From contig NZ_AP021861.1 in assembly GCF_009177095.1 (NCBI RefSeq), positions 4,012,501 through 4,076,500 of the forward strand: a DNA stretch of 64,000 bases, in the 5' to 3' direction. Below the pieces are notes generated by a model. It did no database searches and was not told the origin of the DNA. It worked only from the letters and a program-made list of their open reading frames with translations. The position numbers and the translations under genes were made by a program. Below, piece by piece: positions 55,005 to 63,986 of this stretch; the stretch's first letter is position 1, and each line of letters opens with the position of its first letter. The stretch is from Lacipirellula parvula (GTDB taxonomy: Bacteria > Planctomycetota > Planctomycetia > Pirellulales > Lacipirellulaceae).

Positions 55005-55582
55005 CAAGCGCAAGCGCTCTCGCCAACGATGAGTTCGGCCACGCGGACGCAAAAATTGTCATTCAGCACCAGCACTTCGCCGCGGGCGATGAGCCGCCCG
55101 TTGACGTAAATATCGGCCGGATCGCCGGCCAGCTTGTCGAGCGGCACGACGGTCCCTTGGCGGAGTTTGAGGATCTCCTCGAGGTGCATGTGCGTGCGGC
55201 CGAGTTCGATCGTGAGATCGAGCTGCACGTCGCGCATCAGTTCGAGCGTCGCCGCTTCGGCGGTCGGCGGCGCGCCGGCGAACTCGTTGAATTTGAACGT
55301 CTGGATGCCGGCCGGCATCGTGTTGACGGGCTCGTCGACCGAAGCAAGCGCCATCTCCGCCTTGCGAAGCAGCAACTCGATGTCGTCTTGCGAGATCGAG
55401 TTGTCGGCCGAGGCGGCTGCGGGTTTTGGTTTTGCGGCGGCCGGCGGTGCGGCTGCTGGAGCCGACGGAGCGGCGGCGCTCGGCGGCGGACCTGCCGCGG
55501 CCATTCCCTCTTGAGCCTGCCTCAGCAGTTGCTCAATCTCATCCTGTTCGACTTGATGAGACTCTTCGGCCATGGCATCCAT
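55004..55582 (-). CDS. fliN: flagellar motor switch protein FliN
   Basis: 192 residues. An Ala/Pro-rich N-terminal extension (about 25-65) precedes the C-terminal SpoA domain (about 115-190), with LDLTIELGRTHMHLEEILKL and NGRLIARGEVLVLNDNFCVR, the FliN signature. It is part of the C-ring that switches rotation. fliM, its usual neighbour between fliL and fliN, is absent here. Confidence 0.94.
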   Translation of the reverse strand: MDAMAEESHQVEQDEIEQLLRQAQEGMAAAGPPPSAAAPSAPAAAPPAAAKPKPAAASADNSISQDDIELLLRKAEMALASVDEPVNTMPAGIQTFKFNEFAGAPPTAEAATLELMRDVQLDLTIELGRTHMHLEEILKLRQGTVVPLDKLAGDPADIYVNGRLIARGEVLVLNDNFCVRVAELIVGESACA

Positions 55583-55684
55583 CCTTGGAAAAGTTCGGCG
55601 ATGCGAGCGGATCCTTCCGCCAGCGTTGTCCGCCTATGTGTATCCATCGAACGTCGCCCAGACCGCGCTTCAGCGGCATCGGGC

Positions 55685-56281
55685 CTATCGCTCGATAAAG
55701 GCAAACTCGCTGAACACCGCCTCGCGCACCAGCGGCTTGCCTAGAGCGCGGTTGACTTTCTCCAAAACGACCCGTTTGATCAAGCCCAACCCTGGGTCGG
55801 TGAAGTCGGCCGACTCCATACCGCGGATGGCGATCGTCACCTGCTCGTTTAACCGCTTGGAATGGAGCCCGAAGCGTTCGCTGAACTCAGCTTCGTCGGC
55901 AGCTAGCACGACGCCGAAGAGTTCGAAGTCGACGCTCATGCTGGCGCCGGTGGCAGGGTTGAAGGCGATGACATGGTACAGCCCCATGCTCTGCTCAACC
56001 GTTGGTTGGTGAGCGGCTTCGGCATGGTCGCTGGGATCGGCGTGGACGCTTTCCTCGGCGGCTTCGGCCGATTCTGCGACAGCCCCGCGAGCAGCGGCGT
56101 TGAGTTGGACGCCGGTTTGGCGCGTGTCCTCAGCCGACGGCAGCAGGGCCGTAGCGGCAGCGACTTCGATCAGCACGATCACTGAAATGAACGCCAACGC
56201 TTTGATCAGCGTCATCACCCCCGGCCCGCGCTTGACGGGGGCTTCGGCGGGAGCGGCGGCGGCGTGATTAGCGGCGGACAT
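55685..56281 (-). CDS. fliL: flagellar basal-body-associated protein FliL
   Basis: 198 residues: cytoplasmic tail, one membrane helix (about 24-48), a polar Ala/Glu-rich linker, and a C-terminal stomatin-like FliL domain (about 100-198) with LNEQVTIAIRGMESADFTDP and EKVNRALGKPLVREAVFSEF. It supports stator function in the family. It lies 231 bases after flgE and 102 before fliN. Confidence 0.88.
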   Translation of the reverse strand: MSAANHAAAAPAEAPVKRGPGVMTLIKALAFISVIVLIEVAAATALLPSAEDTRQTGVQLNAAARGAVAESAEAAEESVHADPSDHAEAAHQPTVEQSMGLYHVIAFNPATGASMSVDFELFGVVLAADEAEFSERFGLHSKRLNEQVTIAIRGMESADFTDPGLGLIKRVVLEKVNRALGKPLVREAVFSEFAFIER

Positions 56282-56397
56282 GGCGGCGTTTCCTGGCGAA
56301 TCGTCTGCGGCAAGCCGTACGTCGGCGCCGAGAAGTCGCGCAAGTGTAGCTCACAAAGTCCGCCTGGAGCGGCCTTACAATCGGCGCAGCCGGCTTT

Positions 56398-56482
56398 TAG
56401 CTCCGGGCTCCGCCCGGGGGTAGCATCACGCAGGGCGTACCCTTCCGGAATAGACGCCTACCCCCGGGCGGAGCCCGGGGCT
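56398..56482. repeat. CCCCGGGC-type inverted repeat inside the flagellar operon
   Basis: Arms 56398-56421 and 56459-56482 with one mismatch. It lies in the flgE-fliL spacer, inside an otherwise tightly packed operon, and could divide it into two transcripts. Confidence 0.85.
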
Positions 56483-56512
56483 TTAAAGCGCCTTACCAAG
56501 CCGCGAACCGTC

Positions 56513-58915
56513 TTACCGCCGCAGGGCGAGCAATTCGTCGAGCAGTTCTTGCACCGCGGTGATCACACGGGCGCCGCCGCGGTATTGCGTCGAGGCGAGG
56601 ATCAGCTCGATGAGGTTCTGCCCGATGTCTGTGTTGGAGAGCTCGACGGCGCCCGTGCTGACGGCGCCCATGCCGCCGCCGCCCGGGTTGCCTTCGATCG
56701 GCAAGCCCGAGTTGACGCCGGCCGCGAACATATTGTCGCCGACTTGCTGCAGACCGCCATTGTTGGCGAAGCGGGCCATCCGCAATTGGCCAAGGTCGCG
56801 CGAGCTACCGTTGCTGAACACGCCCTGAATGCGGCCCGACTCGGTGATGATGAAGCTGGTGAGCGTACCGGAGGGAAAGCCGTCCTGCGACGCGGCGGCG
56901 AGCGTGTTGGTGTTCTCCGCGAGACCTGTCACTTGGTTGAAGTCGAGCTTAAATTCCAACGGCGAGTTGGCGGGCGACTGGCCGCGGCCGATGGCGATGC
57001 GGTCGTCGGTCGCCGAAACGAACTTGCCGTCGCCGTCGGTGGTGATGACGCCGGTGCCGACTTCGATGCTCACGCCGCTCTCTTCGGCGTTCTGCGGCGA
57101 GCTGGCAATCCAGCGGAAGCGGGCGCCGGTGGCGTCGATTGACTCGAGCACCGTCGTCACGCGAACGTTAATCGGGGTACCCAGGCTGTCGTAGACGACG
57201 AAGTCGGCCGTAGCGCCCTCGCCGTTGGCTTCTTGGATGGTCGAGAAGGGCATTTGCACGACTTCCGCCACGCCGTTGGCGGGTTTGAATTTGAACGCCG
57301 ATAAGTCGATGCTCAGGGCGTTCTCGATGCCCATGTTGGAAGTGAACTGGAGACGGCTATCGACGATCGTGCCGCCGTACGCCACGGTGTCGGGGAAGGT
57401 CGTCTCGGGCGCCGACTTCAGCACGCCCATCGACTCGTCCATGAAGGTGAGCAAGTCCTGAACAGTCGTATTGGCGGTGATGTTGAGCGTGCGTTCCGCG
57501 AGTTGCCGGCCGCCTTTGTCGCCGGAGAAGGTCAACTCGCCGATGCCGAACAAGTTGTTGTAATCGGCGCCGTTGCGCGAGACGACATCGACCAGCTTCA
57601 TGCCGAAGTTGATCGACGGGCCGTCCAGGTTGATCGTCGGATTGCCGACGATGTCGGCGTCGGGAACCGAGTCGATGAACGACTCGTTCTGATTGATCTC
57701 CGCGACTTCGTAGAACTGCGTCGGATTGTTGGCGACGTTGCGGTAGATCTTGATCTTGTCGTACTCGCCGCTGCCCGACGGTTGCGGGATGTCGTCGAGC
57801 CGAATGCGCGGCTGCGTGATCGAGTCGGCCGTCACCGGGCCGAAGCGGGCGGTGGGCCGGCTTTCGGCGCCGGTCGACGAATTGACGAACGTCACATAGT
57901 AGCTGTAACTATTGTTGCCGAGGACGTCGTCTTGCAGCAGGGCCGCCGACGCATTGGCGACCGGCGTCATGTTGTCGCTGTAAGTCGCCGCCGGGCCGCC
58001 GGGATTGGATGCAAACTGGGTGACCAGGCGATACTCGTTGTTCGTCGCCGGGTTGTTGCGATAGATGCGGATCTGAGTGAAGTCGGGGTTCGAAGGCTGA
58101 GCGATGCCGCTCAAGTCGATCGAGCCGACGCCGCCGATCAACCCGATGTCGGCAAGATTCGACGCCGGACCTTCGTTGCCCGAGCTATCGACGTAGGCGA
58201 TACGGTACTGGTAGGTGCCAGCCGGGATGTTGGCGCCAGCCGTCGTTCCGAAGACAAGCGCGTCGCTGGGACGAGCCAGCGAGAGCGCTTCGGGAACGCC
58301 GGTCGGATGTTCGCGCGAACCATCGCTCAAAATACCGGACTGAATCACCTCCGGAATCGTACCGACGGTGCTGTTCGGGTTGAGGGCGCCTTTGAGCGTG
58401 ACGTTCTCCGTCGCCTGGGCGACTGCCGCGGCGCCGAGCGGAATCTGAATGGGCGACAAGCCCGTGGGCTGAATCGTGAAGTTCGCGTCGACGCTGTAGC
58501 CCAGCACGCGATGGCCGGTGAGCGTGACGATTTCGTTGTTGCCGTTCGTTTTGAACTGGCCGTTACGGGTGTAGAGCTGTTCGCCCTGCGAGCCTTGCAC
58601 GATGAAGAAGCCGTCGCCCTGAATCGCCAGGTCGAGCGGATTCGAGCTGATTTCGATCGTGCCCGAGGTGAAGTCGGGGGTGATTTCCGCCACTTTGGAG
58701 CCAAGGCCGATCTGGCGGGGGTTGGTACCGCCGCGGCTCGTCGTCGGTGCCGAACCGATACTTTGCGTCTGCAGAAACTGCGTCGCGAAGTTGACCGACG
58801 ATTCCTTGAAGCCGACGGTGTTCGCGTTGGCGACGTTGTTGCCGGCGACGTCGATCGTCGTTTCGGCGGCCGTCATGCCGGTCAACGCGGTCGCGAGTGC
58901 TGATTGAAGACCCAT
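56513..58915 (-). CDS. flgE: flagellar hook protein FlgE with inserted beta-rich repeats
   Basis: 800 residues, about twice the length of enterobacterial FlgE. The N-terminus has the axial-protein signature NNVANANTVGFKES, and the C-terminus a matching coiled coil ending TAVQELLDELLALRR. Between the conserved parts two fibronectin-like repeats are inserted (about 230-320 and 330-425), each with a Y-x-Y-x-I/V-x-x-V strand and an I-x-I-Y-R motif. A similar unit occurs in FlgD. Forms the hook of the flagellum. Confidence 0.93.
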   Translation of the reverse strand: MGLQSALATALTGMTAAETTIDVAGNNVANANTVGFKESSVNFATQFLQTQSIGSAPTTSRGGTNPRQIGLGSKVAEITPDFTSGTIEISSNPLDLAIQGDGFFIVQGSQGEQLYTRNGQFKTNGNNEIVTLTGHRVLGYSVDANFTIQPTGLSPIQIPLGAAAVAQATENVTLKGALNPNSTVGTIPEVIQSGILSDGSREHPTGVPEALSLARPSDALVFGTTAGANIPAGTYQYRIAYVDSSGNEGPASNLADIGLIGGVGSIDLSGIAQPSNPDFTQIRIYRNNPATNNEYRLVTQFASNPGGPAATYSDNMTPVANASAALLQDDVLGNNSYSYYVTFVNSSTGAESRPTARFGPVTADSITQPRIRLDDIPQPSGSGEYDKIKIYRNVANNPTQFYEVAEINQNESFIDSVPDADIVGNPTINLDGPSINFGMKLVDVVSRNGADYNNLFGIGELTFSGDKGGRQLAERTLNITANTTVQDLLTFMDESMGVLKSAPETTFPDTVAYGGTIVDSRLQFTSNMGIENALSIDLSAFKFKPANGVAEVVQMPFSTIQEANGEGATADFVVYDSLGTPINVRVTTVLESIDATGARFRWIASSPQNAEESGVSIEVGTGVITTDGDGKFVSATDDRIAIGRGQSPANSPLEFKLDFNQVTGLAENTNTLAAASQDGFPSGTLTSFIITESGRIQGVFSNGSSRDLGQLRMARFANNGGLQQVGDNMFAAGVNSGLPIEGNPGGGGMGAVSTGAVELSNTDIGQNLIELILASTQYRGGARVITAVQELLDELLALRR

Positions 58916-59034
58916 GGTTCACTCTCCCCTAATATGGACGTGCGTCCCGATATGCAAACTGAGTCGCGGTTGGCGTCGGTCGCCCTGGGGCGGCGTGATG
59001 ACGCGTCGGCGGTAAAAATTTGATCGCGGCGTTC

Positions 59035-59805
59035 CTACATGCTTGGCGGACGAATCTCGCCGACGTTCTTCAAACTGACGGTGAAGCTGCGCTTCGGTTC
59101 CATCATCTGCGGCGTCCCCGAGAGGACGAGGTTGGACAAATCGTCGGTCGCCAACGAATCGACGAACGTCGACACCGAGGGATCGGTGAGCTGACCGACG
59201 AGATTGAAATCGGTGGCCCCGACTTCGCGACGGAAGATTTGCTTTGTCGTTGTGGTCTCGGGGAGGTTGCTCAGCAAGACCGAGCTCTGGTCTTCCTCGA
59301 CTTTTAGCTTTTTGCCGGCGGCAGCGGCGAGCGGATCGACGGCGAAGGTGCTGCCGTTCTCCTGCCACACGACGCGGTACTCGTATTCGCCAGCCTCAAC
59401 TCCGCCTTCCACGTCGGAAACCGTCGCTTTCGGATTGAGGTCGAGATGCAGCTTGGGTTGCCCGTCGGCGACGCTCACGCGCTCGACGACGCCGGTAACG
59501 CGTTGGAGGTCGTCGGAAAGTGCGTCGATTTCGGCGCCAATCAAGCTCGTCGCGCTGGAGATATTCTGCCCCAACAGCACGGAGTCGAGCGTCGTGGTCA
59601 TCTTGTCGGTCGCGGCGACGGACCTCATTTGGCTGATTTGAGAGATCAGCTCTGAATTGTCCATCGGATCCATCGGATCTTGATTCTGCAACTCCGCGAT
59701 CATCATGTCCATGAAGTCCGACATGTCGAGGTCGTTGTAAGCATTGCCGACCTGCGCATTTTTCGCGCTGTTGCCAACGCTGCCGGTGCTGGGGATTGAT
59801 GACAT
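59035..59805 (-). CDS. flgD: flagellar hook cap protein FlgD with beta-rich domain
   Basis: 256 residues. The N-terminal FlgD part is clear: DMSDFMDMMIAELQNQDPMD, SELISQISQMRSV. A later fibronectin-like unit (about 136-222) with EAGEYEYRVVW and KQIFRREVGATDFNLVGQLT resembles the inserts of FlgE. The C-terminal end is a short strand-rich tail. Caps the growing hook during FlgE assembly. It follows fliK after 39 bases. Confidence 0.9.
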   Translation of the reverse strand: MSSIPSTGSVGNSAKNAQVGNAYNDLDMSDFMDMMIAELQNQDPMDPMDNSELISQISQMRSVAATDKMTTTLDSVLLGQNISSATSLIGAEIDALSDDLQRVTGVVERVSVADGQPKLHLDLNPKATVSDVEGGVEAGEYEYRVVWQENGSTFAVDPLAAAAGKKLKVEEDQSSVLLSNLPETTTTKQIFRREVGATDFNLVGQLTDPSVSTFVDSLATDDLSNLVLSGTPQMMEPKRSFTVSLKNVGEIRPPSM

Positions 59806-59844
59806 GGGACGACTCGTGATTAAATGTTGCGTGGAGTGAATCCG

Positions 59845-61332
59845 TTAGACGCGAACGTCCAGCCCAGCGGCGGCTGAGCTTCCCGTCGACAACGCGCGAG
59901 CCACGACGGGCGTGGCCGGGACGCGGCTATTGCCGGCGGGGCGGGGGCGATTTTGCTGCCGTTCGCCCGACTGATCAGCCGTCCGATCGTCGGTTTGGTT
60001 GCTGCCGGCGTTGCCCCCTTCTTGGCGGACGTCGACGTCGAACTTTTCAATGCGAATGTCTTGCTGCGCCAATTGGTCGCGAAGGGCGGGCAGGCTGTCG
60101 AGCAAGATATTGCGAGCGGCAGGCGTTTCGGCTTCGAGCTTCGCTGACAGCACGCCGTTCTGCATCGCTAGTTCGATCTTCACCGAACCAAGTTCCGGCG
60201 GGCTGAGCCGCACATGAATCTTCCCGTCGCGCTGATGCGCGGCTTTCATGGCGCCTTCGACCCGCTGCACGAAGCGAGCGCGGTCGACGCTCGGCATGCC
60301 GTTGGAGTCATTCGACTCGTTGGCCGCCTTGAGCGACCGGCTGCCCAACAAGCGATCGATCGCCTTCGTGCTGCGCGACGCTGAGTCGGCGCCCGCCGCC
60401 GCAACGTCGGACGTTGGGGCCGGGGCGTTGGCGGCGTCGCTCGCGGATGCCTCGCTGTCGCTGGCGGCATTAGCGCTTGCTGCCGCCGCCGTCTCCTCGG
60501 CGACCGCCTCCACCTTTGCCTCCGCAGTGACGCTCTGATCCGCCGACTCCGCCTCTTCTTCCGAAGCGTCGTCGTCGGAGCGTTCTTCCTGCGGCGACTC
60601 GGCTTGTTCCACGGCGACAAGCTTCTCGCCGCCCGGCTGCTCGGCGGTCGTCGCTGGAGCGTCCTCGGCGACCAGAACGACCGGTTGCTCGGGGTTCTCC
60701 ACCGCAGTAGGTTTGACTTCCGCAGTTGCGACGACTTGGGCAGTGGAAGATTCTTGTTGAGACGGTTCCGTCTGCGCGTTGTCGAGGATCGCGAATTCGA
60801 TCTCGGCTGAGGCAGCTTGCTCGCCGGCCTCGGCATCGCCTTCCTCGCCGGGAGACCCGCCAGTCTTTTCCGTCGCCGGCGCCTGAGGCGCGGCGACCGC
60901 GACGACTTGTTCGACCTTTTCGCCTTCGACGGCAATTGGCGTCGTCACCGGCTCAGCGGCGGGCGCCTCTTGCAGCGCGAGCATCGCAGCGGCGGCTTCG
61001 GCGGAGATCTCGGCCGCATCTTCGTCGTCGGTCGTTTCCTCGACGGCGACCTCGGCGGCCTCGGACGCGTCGCTGGCCGGCTGGCTGTTCGCGGCGGCCT
61101 GATCGGCCGGTTGTTTGGATTCGCGTTTCTCGCCTGTCGTCGGCGACTTCTCGGCAGGCTTCCGCTCCGCTGGCGCCGGCGCTGCTGGCTTCTGGGGCGC
61201 TTCGGCCTTGTCCTTGTAGGCGTGTTCGAGCGCAGGCTGGAACGGGCTGCCGTTCTCGGTGCGGGGCGCCGCATCGGCCGTGCGTTTGGGCGCGGCTTTC
61301 GGCATGATGGCGTCGATTGGCGAAAATGGCAT
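59845..61332 (-). CDS. fliK: flagellar hook-length control protein FliK
   Basis: 495 residues. A long Ala/Glu/Pro-rich, low-complexity N-terminal part (about 20-335) of the ruler type precedes the C-terminal Flg_hook domain (about 350-450) with GKIHVRLSPPELGSVKIELA and RDQLAQQDIRIEKFDVDV. The C-terminal end is Arg/Asn/Gln-rich. It measures hook length and switches the export substrate in the family. Located between the MotE-like gene and flgD. Confidence 0.9.
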   Translation of the reverse strand: MPFSPIDAIMPKAAPKRTADAAPRTENGSPFQPALEHAYKDKAEAPQKPAAPAPAERKPAEKSPTTGEKRESKQPADQAAANSQPASDASEAAEVAVEETTDDEDAAEISAEAAAAMLALQEAPAAEPVTTPIAVEGEKVEQVVAVAAPQAPATEKTGGSPGEEGDAEAGEQAASAEIEFAILDNAQTEPSQQESSTAQVVATAEVKPTAVENPEQPVVLVAEDAPATTAEQPGGEKLVAVEQAESPQEERSDDDASEEEAESADQSVTAEAKVEAVAEETAAAASANAASDSEASASDAANAPAPTSDVAAAGADSASRSTKAIDRLLGSRSLKAANESNDSNGMPSVDRARFVQRVEGAMKAAHQRDGKIHVRLSPPELGSVKIELAMQNGVLSAKLEAETPAARNILLDSLPALRDQLAQQDIRIEKFDVDVRQEGGNAGSNQTDDRTADQSGERQQNRPRPAGNSRVPATPVVARALSTGSSAAAGLDVRV

Positions 61333-61359
61333 CCGTGCGTCTCCCGCGTCTGCTTCCGG

Positions 61360-62058
61360 CTAGTTTTGCTGAGCTTTCAACTGCTCAAGCGCCTGCAACT
61401 GGGCATCGATAAACGGCTTGGCCGGTTCGCCGGCGAGCATCTTTCGCTGAATCCGGTACAGCATCTCCAGGTCTTCTTCCGAGTCGAAGGTCCGCAAGAT
61501 CGCTTCCTGATCTCGCGGCTTCATGCTCCCCAGCAGCATGATCACGTCGTCGATGCGTTCGTCTTGGATGTACTTGATTAGGATCGGCTTTGCTTGCTTC
61601 TTCGGGATGAGAGATTCCAGTTGCTTTCGCACTTTTTGCATCTCTTCGCTGAGGAGCAAGTTGCCTTGCTGGACAAGATACTCCTCCACCTCCGCACGTA
61701 GCCGCGAGAACTGCTCCGTCGCCGCGCTGAGCCGCTTCAGTTGGTAGTCGAAATCGACGAGCGAGTCCGACAGTTGCTTCTCTTTCACGTCGAACTGCAG
61801 CGAGATCGTTTGATACTGCTTTCGCTGCTGTTCGTAGGAAGGTTCTTCGGGCGGCGTCCCGGGCTCTTCCGCGACTTCGCTTTCCTTCTCGATCTCTTCG
61901 AGATCGACGTCTTGGAGTATCGCAGTGATCCGGAAGATCTTCTCGTCGTCCAGTTTTCCGCTTTTCAGCAGATAGCCGTAGGCGATCGCCCCCGAGATCA
62001 CGGTGGCGACGCAGAAGTAGCCGATCAGCGGGAACAGGATGCGAATGAGAGCTCCCAT
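61360..62058 (-). CDS. MotE-like membrane protein in the flagellar operon
   Basis: 232 residues: one N-terminal membrane helix (about 7-30), an acidic linker, a coiled coil (about 75-145), and a C-terminal helical unit (about 150-232) with QAKPILIKYIQDERIDDVIM and SMKPRDQEAILRTFDSEEDL. That last unit resembles the MgtE N-terminal/FliG-type domain seen in MotE. The start overlaps the fliJ stop (TGATG). It may act as a chaperone or a stator helper, but this is inference. Confidence 0.75.
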   Translation of the reverse strand: MGALIRILFPLIGYFCVATVISGAIAYGYLLKSGKLDDEKIFRITAILQDVDLEEIEKESEVAEEPGTPPEEPSYEQQRKQYQTISLQFDVKEKQLSDSLVDFDYQLKRLSAATEQFSRLRAEVEEYLVQQGNLLLSEEMQKVRKQLESLIPKKQAKPILIKYIQDERIDDVIMLLGSMKPRDQEAILRTFDSEEDLEMLYRIQRKMLAGEPAKPFIDAQLQALEQLKAQQN

Positions 62059-62504
62059 CAGTCATTCGCCTCCCAACGCACCGACGCCACTTCGTCGAGT
62101 TGTTTTGTTTCGGCCAAGGTCGCCGCGGCGCGATGGTTGGCTCGCTGGCGTTCTTCGAGCTTATCAAGCACGCGGACTTCTCGATCGGCCTCGACGAGCG
62201 CCACGCGGCGACGTTCGACTTCTTCCGCGAGTTTGGCCGCTTGCTCCGCAAGGACTTTGGCTTGTGCTTCGAGCGCTAGCTGATAGCGCTGCGTCGTGAG
62301 GAGCCAGGTGACGTCGACCGCGCCTTCGCGCATTGCTGCGCGTTGGCTCTCTAAGTGGTGGGCCGCCTCTGATGCAAGTTCGTCACGCTGTTGCTGCAAG
62401 ATTCGTTCGGCTTCGAACGCGGTCGCGAGACGCCCGCGCTGCTCGTCGCGATGAATCTCGCGGAGGCGGCGTAGCGTCTTCAGTCGGAACTTGAATCTGG
62501 CCAT
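62058..62504 (-). CDS. fliJ: flagellar export protein FliJ
   Basis: 148 residues, the typical length, all helical with a long coiled coil (about 10-125). The N-terminus FKFRLKTLRRLREIHRDEQR matches FliJ. It supports the export ATPase. It lies 84 bases after fliI, with the hairpin at 62520-62540 in between. Confidence 0.9.
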   Translation of the reverse strand: MARFKFRLKTLRRLREIHRDEQRGRLATAFEAERILQQQRDELASEAAHHLESQRAAMREGAVDVTWLLTTQRYQLALEAQAKVLAEQAAKLAEEVERRRVALVEADREVRVLDKLEERQRANHRAAATLAETKQLDEVASVRWEAND

Positions 62505-62519
62505 GCTTGTTGCGCTGCT

Positions 62520-62540
62520 CCCCTCCCTGCTAGGGAGGGG
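62520..62540. repeat. nine-base-stem hairpin between fliI and fliJ
   Basis: CCCCTCCCT and AGGGAGGGG pair around GCT. It lies in the spacer of the flagellar operon just before the fliJ ribosome site and could shape transcript stability. There is no U-run. Confidence 0.55.
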
Positions 62541-62588
62541 CTATTGGCGTGCGTGTTTTTCTTTCTACTTACTCACTTAAACACTTAC

Positions 62589-63986
62589 TCACTTCTTAAT
62601 GACCGGTCCTTGCTGCCGCGGCGGTTGCATCGGCGGCATTTGCTGCTGCCCGCCCATGGCCGGCGCCGGGGCGTTCATGCGGGCGAGGCACTTCGCGGCA
62701 AGAGCGATAAGATCCTGCCGCACCTGGGCGATCTCGACCTTTTCTTCGACCTGCTGCTTCAGGAGGCGATGGATTTCTTCGCGCATCTCCACCGCTGCAT
62801 CGAGCGTCTTGTTCGCGCCTTTGCGGTAGGCGCCGATCGTGATCAGGTCCTCGTTCTCGGAGTAGGCCGCCAAGAGTTCGCGGATGATTTGCCTCGCCTT
62901 TTTTTCGTCGGGCGTCGACAGCTCGTTCGCCAATCGGCTGATGCTGCGAAGGACGTCGATCGCCGGGTAGTGCCCCTTCTCGGCAATGCGGCGCGAGAGC
63001 CAAACGTGGCCGTCGAGTAAGCCGCGGACACAGTCGGCGATCGGCTCGTTTTCGTCGTCGCCTTCGACGAGCACCGAGTAGAAAGCGGTAATGCTGCCTT
63101 GCTCGGTGCGGCCGGCACGTTCGACGAGTCGCGGCAGCAGCGCAAACGTCGACGGCGGAAAGCCGCGGGTCGTCGGCGGTTCGCCGGCGGCGAGGCCGAT
63201 CTCGCGTTGCGCGAGGGCGAACCGCGTGAGCGAGTCCATGACGAGCAGCACGTTCTTGCCGGCGTCGCGGAAGTACTCGGCGATGGTCGTCGCGGTGTAG
63301 GCGGCTTGCACCCGTAGCAGGGCCGGCTCGTTGCTCGTGGCGACGACGACTACGCTCCGGGCGAGACCTGTCGGCCCCAACTCGCGGTGAATAAATTCGT
63401 TGACTTCGCGGCCACGCTCGCCGATGAGGGCGATCACCGTGACGTCGGCTTCAGTGTAACGGGCCATCATCCCCATCACGACGCTCTTGCCGACGCCCGA
63501 GCCGGCGAAGATGCCCAAGCGTTGCCCGCGGCCGCACATCAGCATGCTGTCGATGCAGCGAACGCCGGTGCCGAGCGGCAGGTCGATGCGGGGGCGCTCG
63601 GTAGCGGTAACGCCGTCGTTTTGGATGCGGAAGCGATCGCGCACCATCGGCTGCGGGCGATTGTCGATGCAACGGCCACGCGCATCGACGACTCGACCGA
63701 GAAGCGCGGGCCCGACTTTGAGCATGCGGGAGGTGCGAATCAGCCGCACCGGGCTGCCGCGGCGGACGCCGTCGAGATCGGCGAGCGGCATCACCAACGT
63801 GCGATGATCGCGGAAGCCGATCACTTCAGCTTCGACTTCGCCGCCACCTTGACGGGCAATGCCGACCACGGCGCCGACCGGCGCAGGCATGCCGGCGACG
63901 GCGACGGTAAGGCCGGTCGTCTGCACAACGCTGCCGGTGATTCCGGCAGTCATCGCTTGCTCAAGTTGGGGGGCGTACGTCGACAT
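62589..63986 (-). CDS. fliI: flagellum-specific ATPase FliI
   Basis: 465 residues. Walker A GIFAGSGVGKS (about 158-168), Walker B VLLVMDSLTRFA, and the FliI/F1-like signature RGFPPSTFALLPRLVERAG. The N-terminal beta-barrel and the C-terminal helical end match the type III export ATPase family. A Pro/Gln/Met-rich tail after residue 440 is extra. The start is 14 bases from the window edge, following AGGA, and the upstream flagellar gene (probably fliH) lies outside the window. Confidence 0.95.
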   Translation of the reverse strand: MSTYAPQLEQAMTAGITGSVVQTTGLTVAVAGMPAPVGAVVGIARQGGGEVEAEVIGFRDHRTLVMPLADLDGVRRGSPVRLIRTSRMLKVGPALLGRVVDARGRCIDNRPQPMVRDRFRIQNDGVTATERPRIDLPLGTGVRCIDSMLMCGRGQRLGIFAGSGVGKSVVMGMMARYTEADVTVIALIGERGREVNEFIHRELGPTGLARSVVVVATSNEPALLRVQAAYTATTIAEYFRDAGKNVLLVMDSLTRFALAQREIGLAAGEPPTTRGFPPSTFALLPRLVERAGRTEQGSITAFYSVLVEGDDENEPIADCVRGLLDGHVWLSRRIAEKGHYPAIDVLRSISRLANELSTPDEKKARQIIRELLAAYSENEDLITIGAYRKGANKTLDAAVEMREEIHRLLKQQVEEKVEIAQVRQDLIALAAKCLARMNAPAPAMGGQQQMPPMQPPRQQGPVIKK

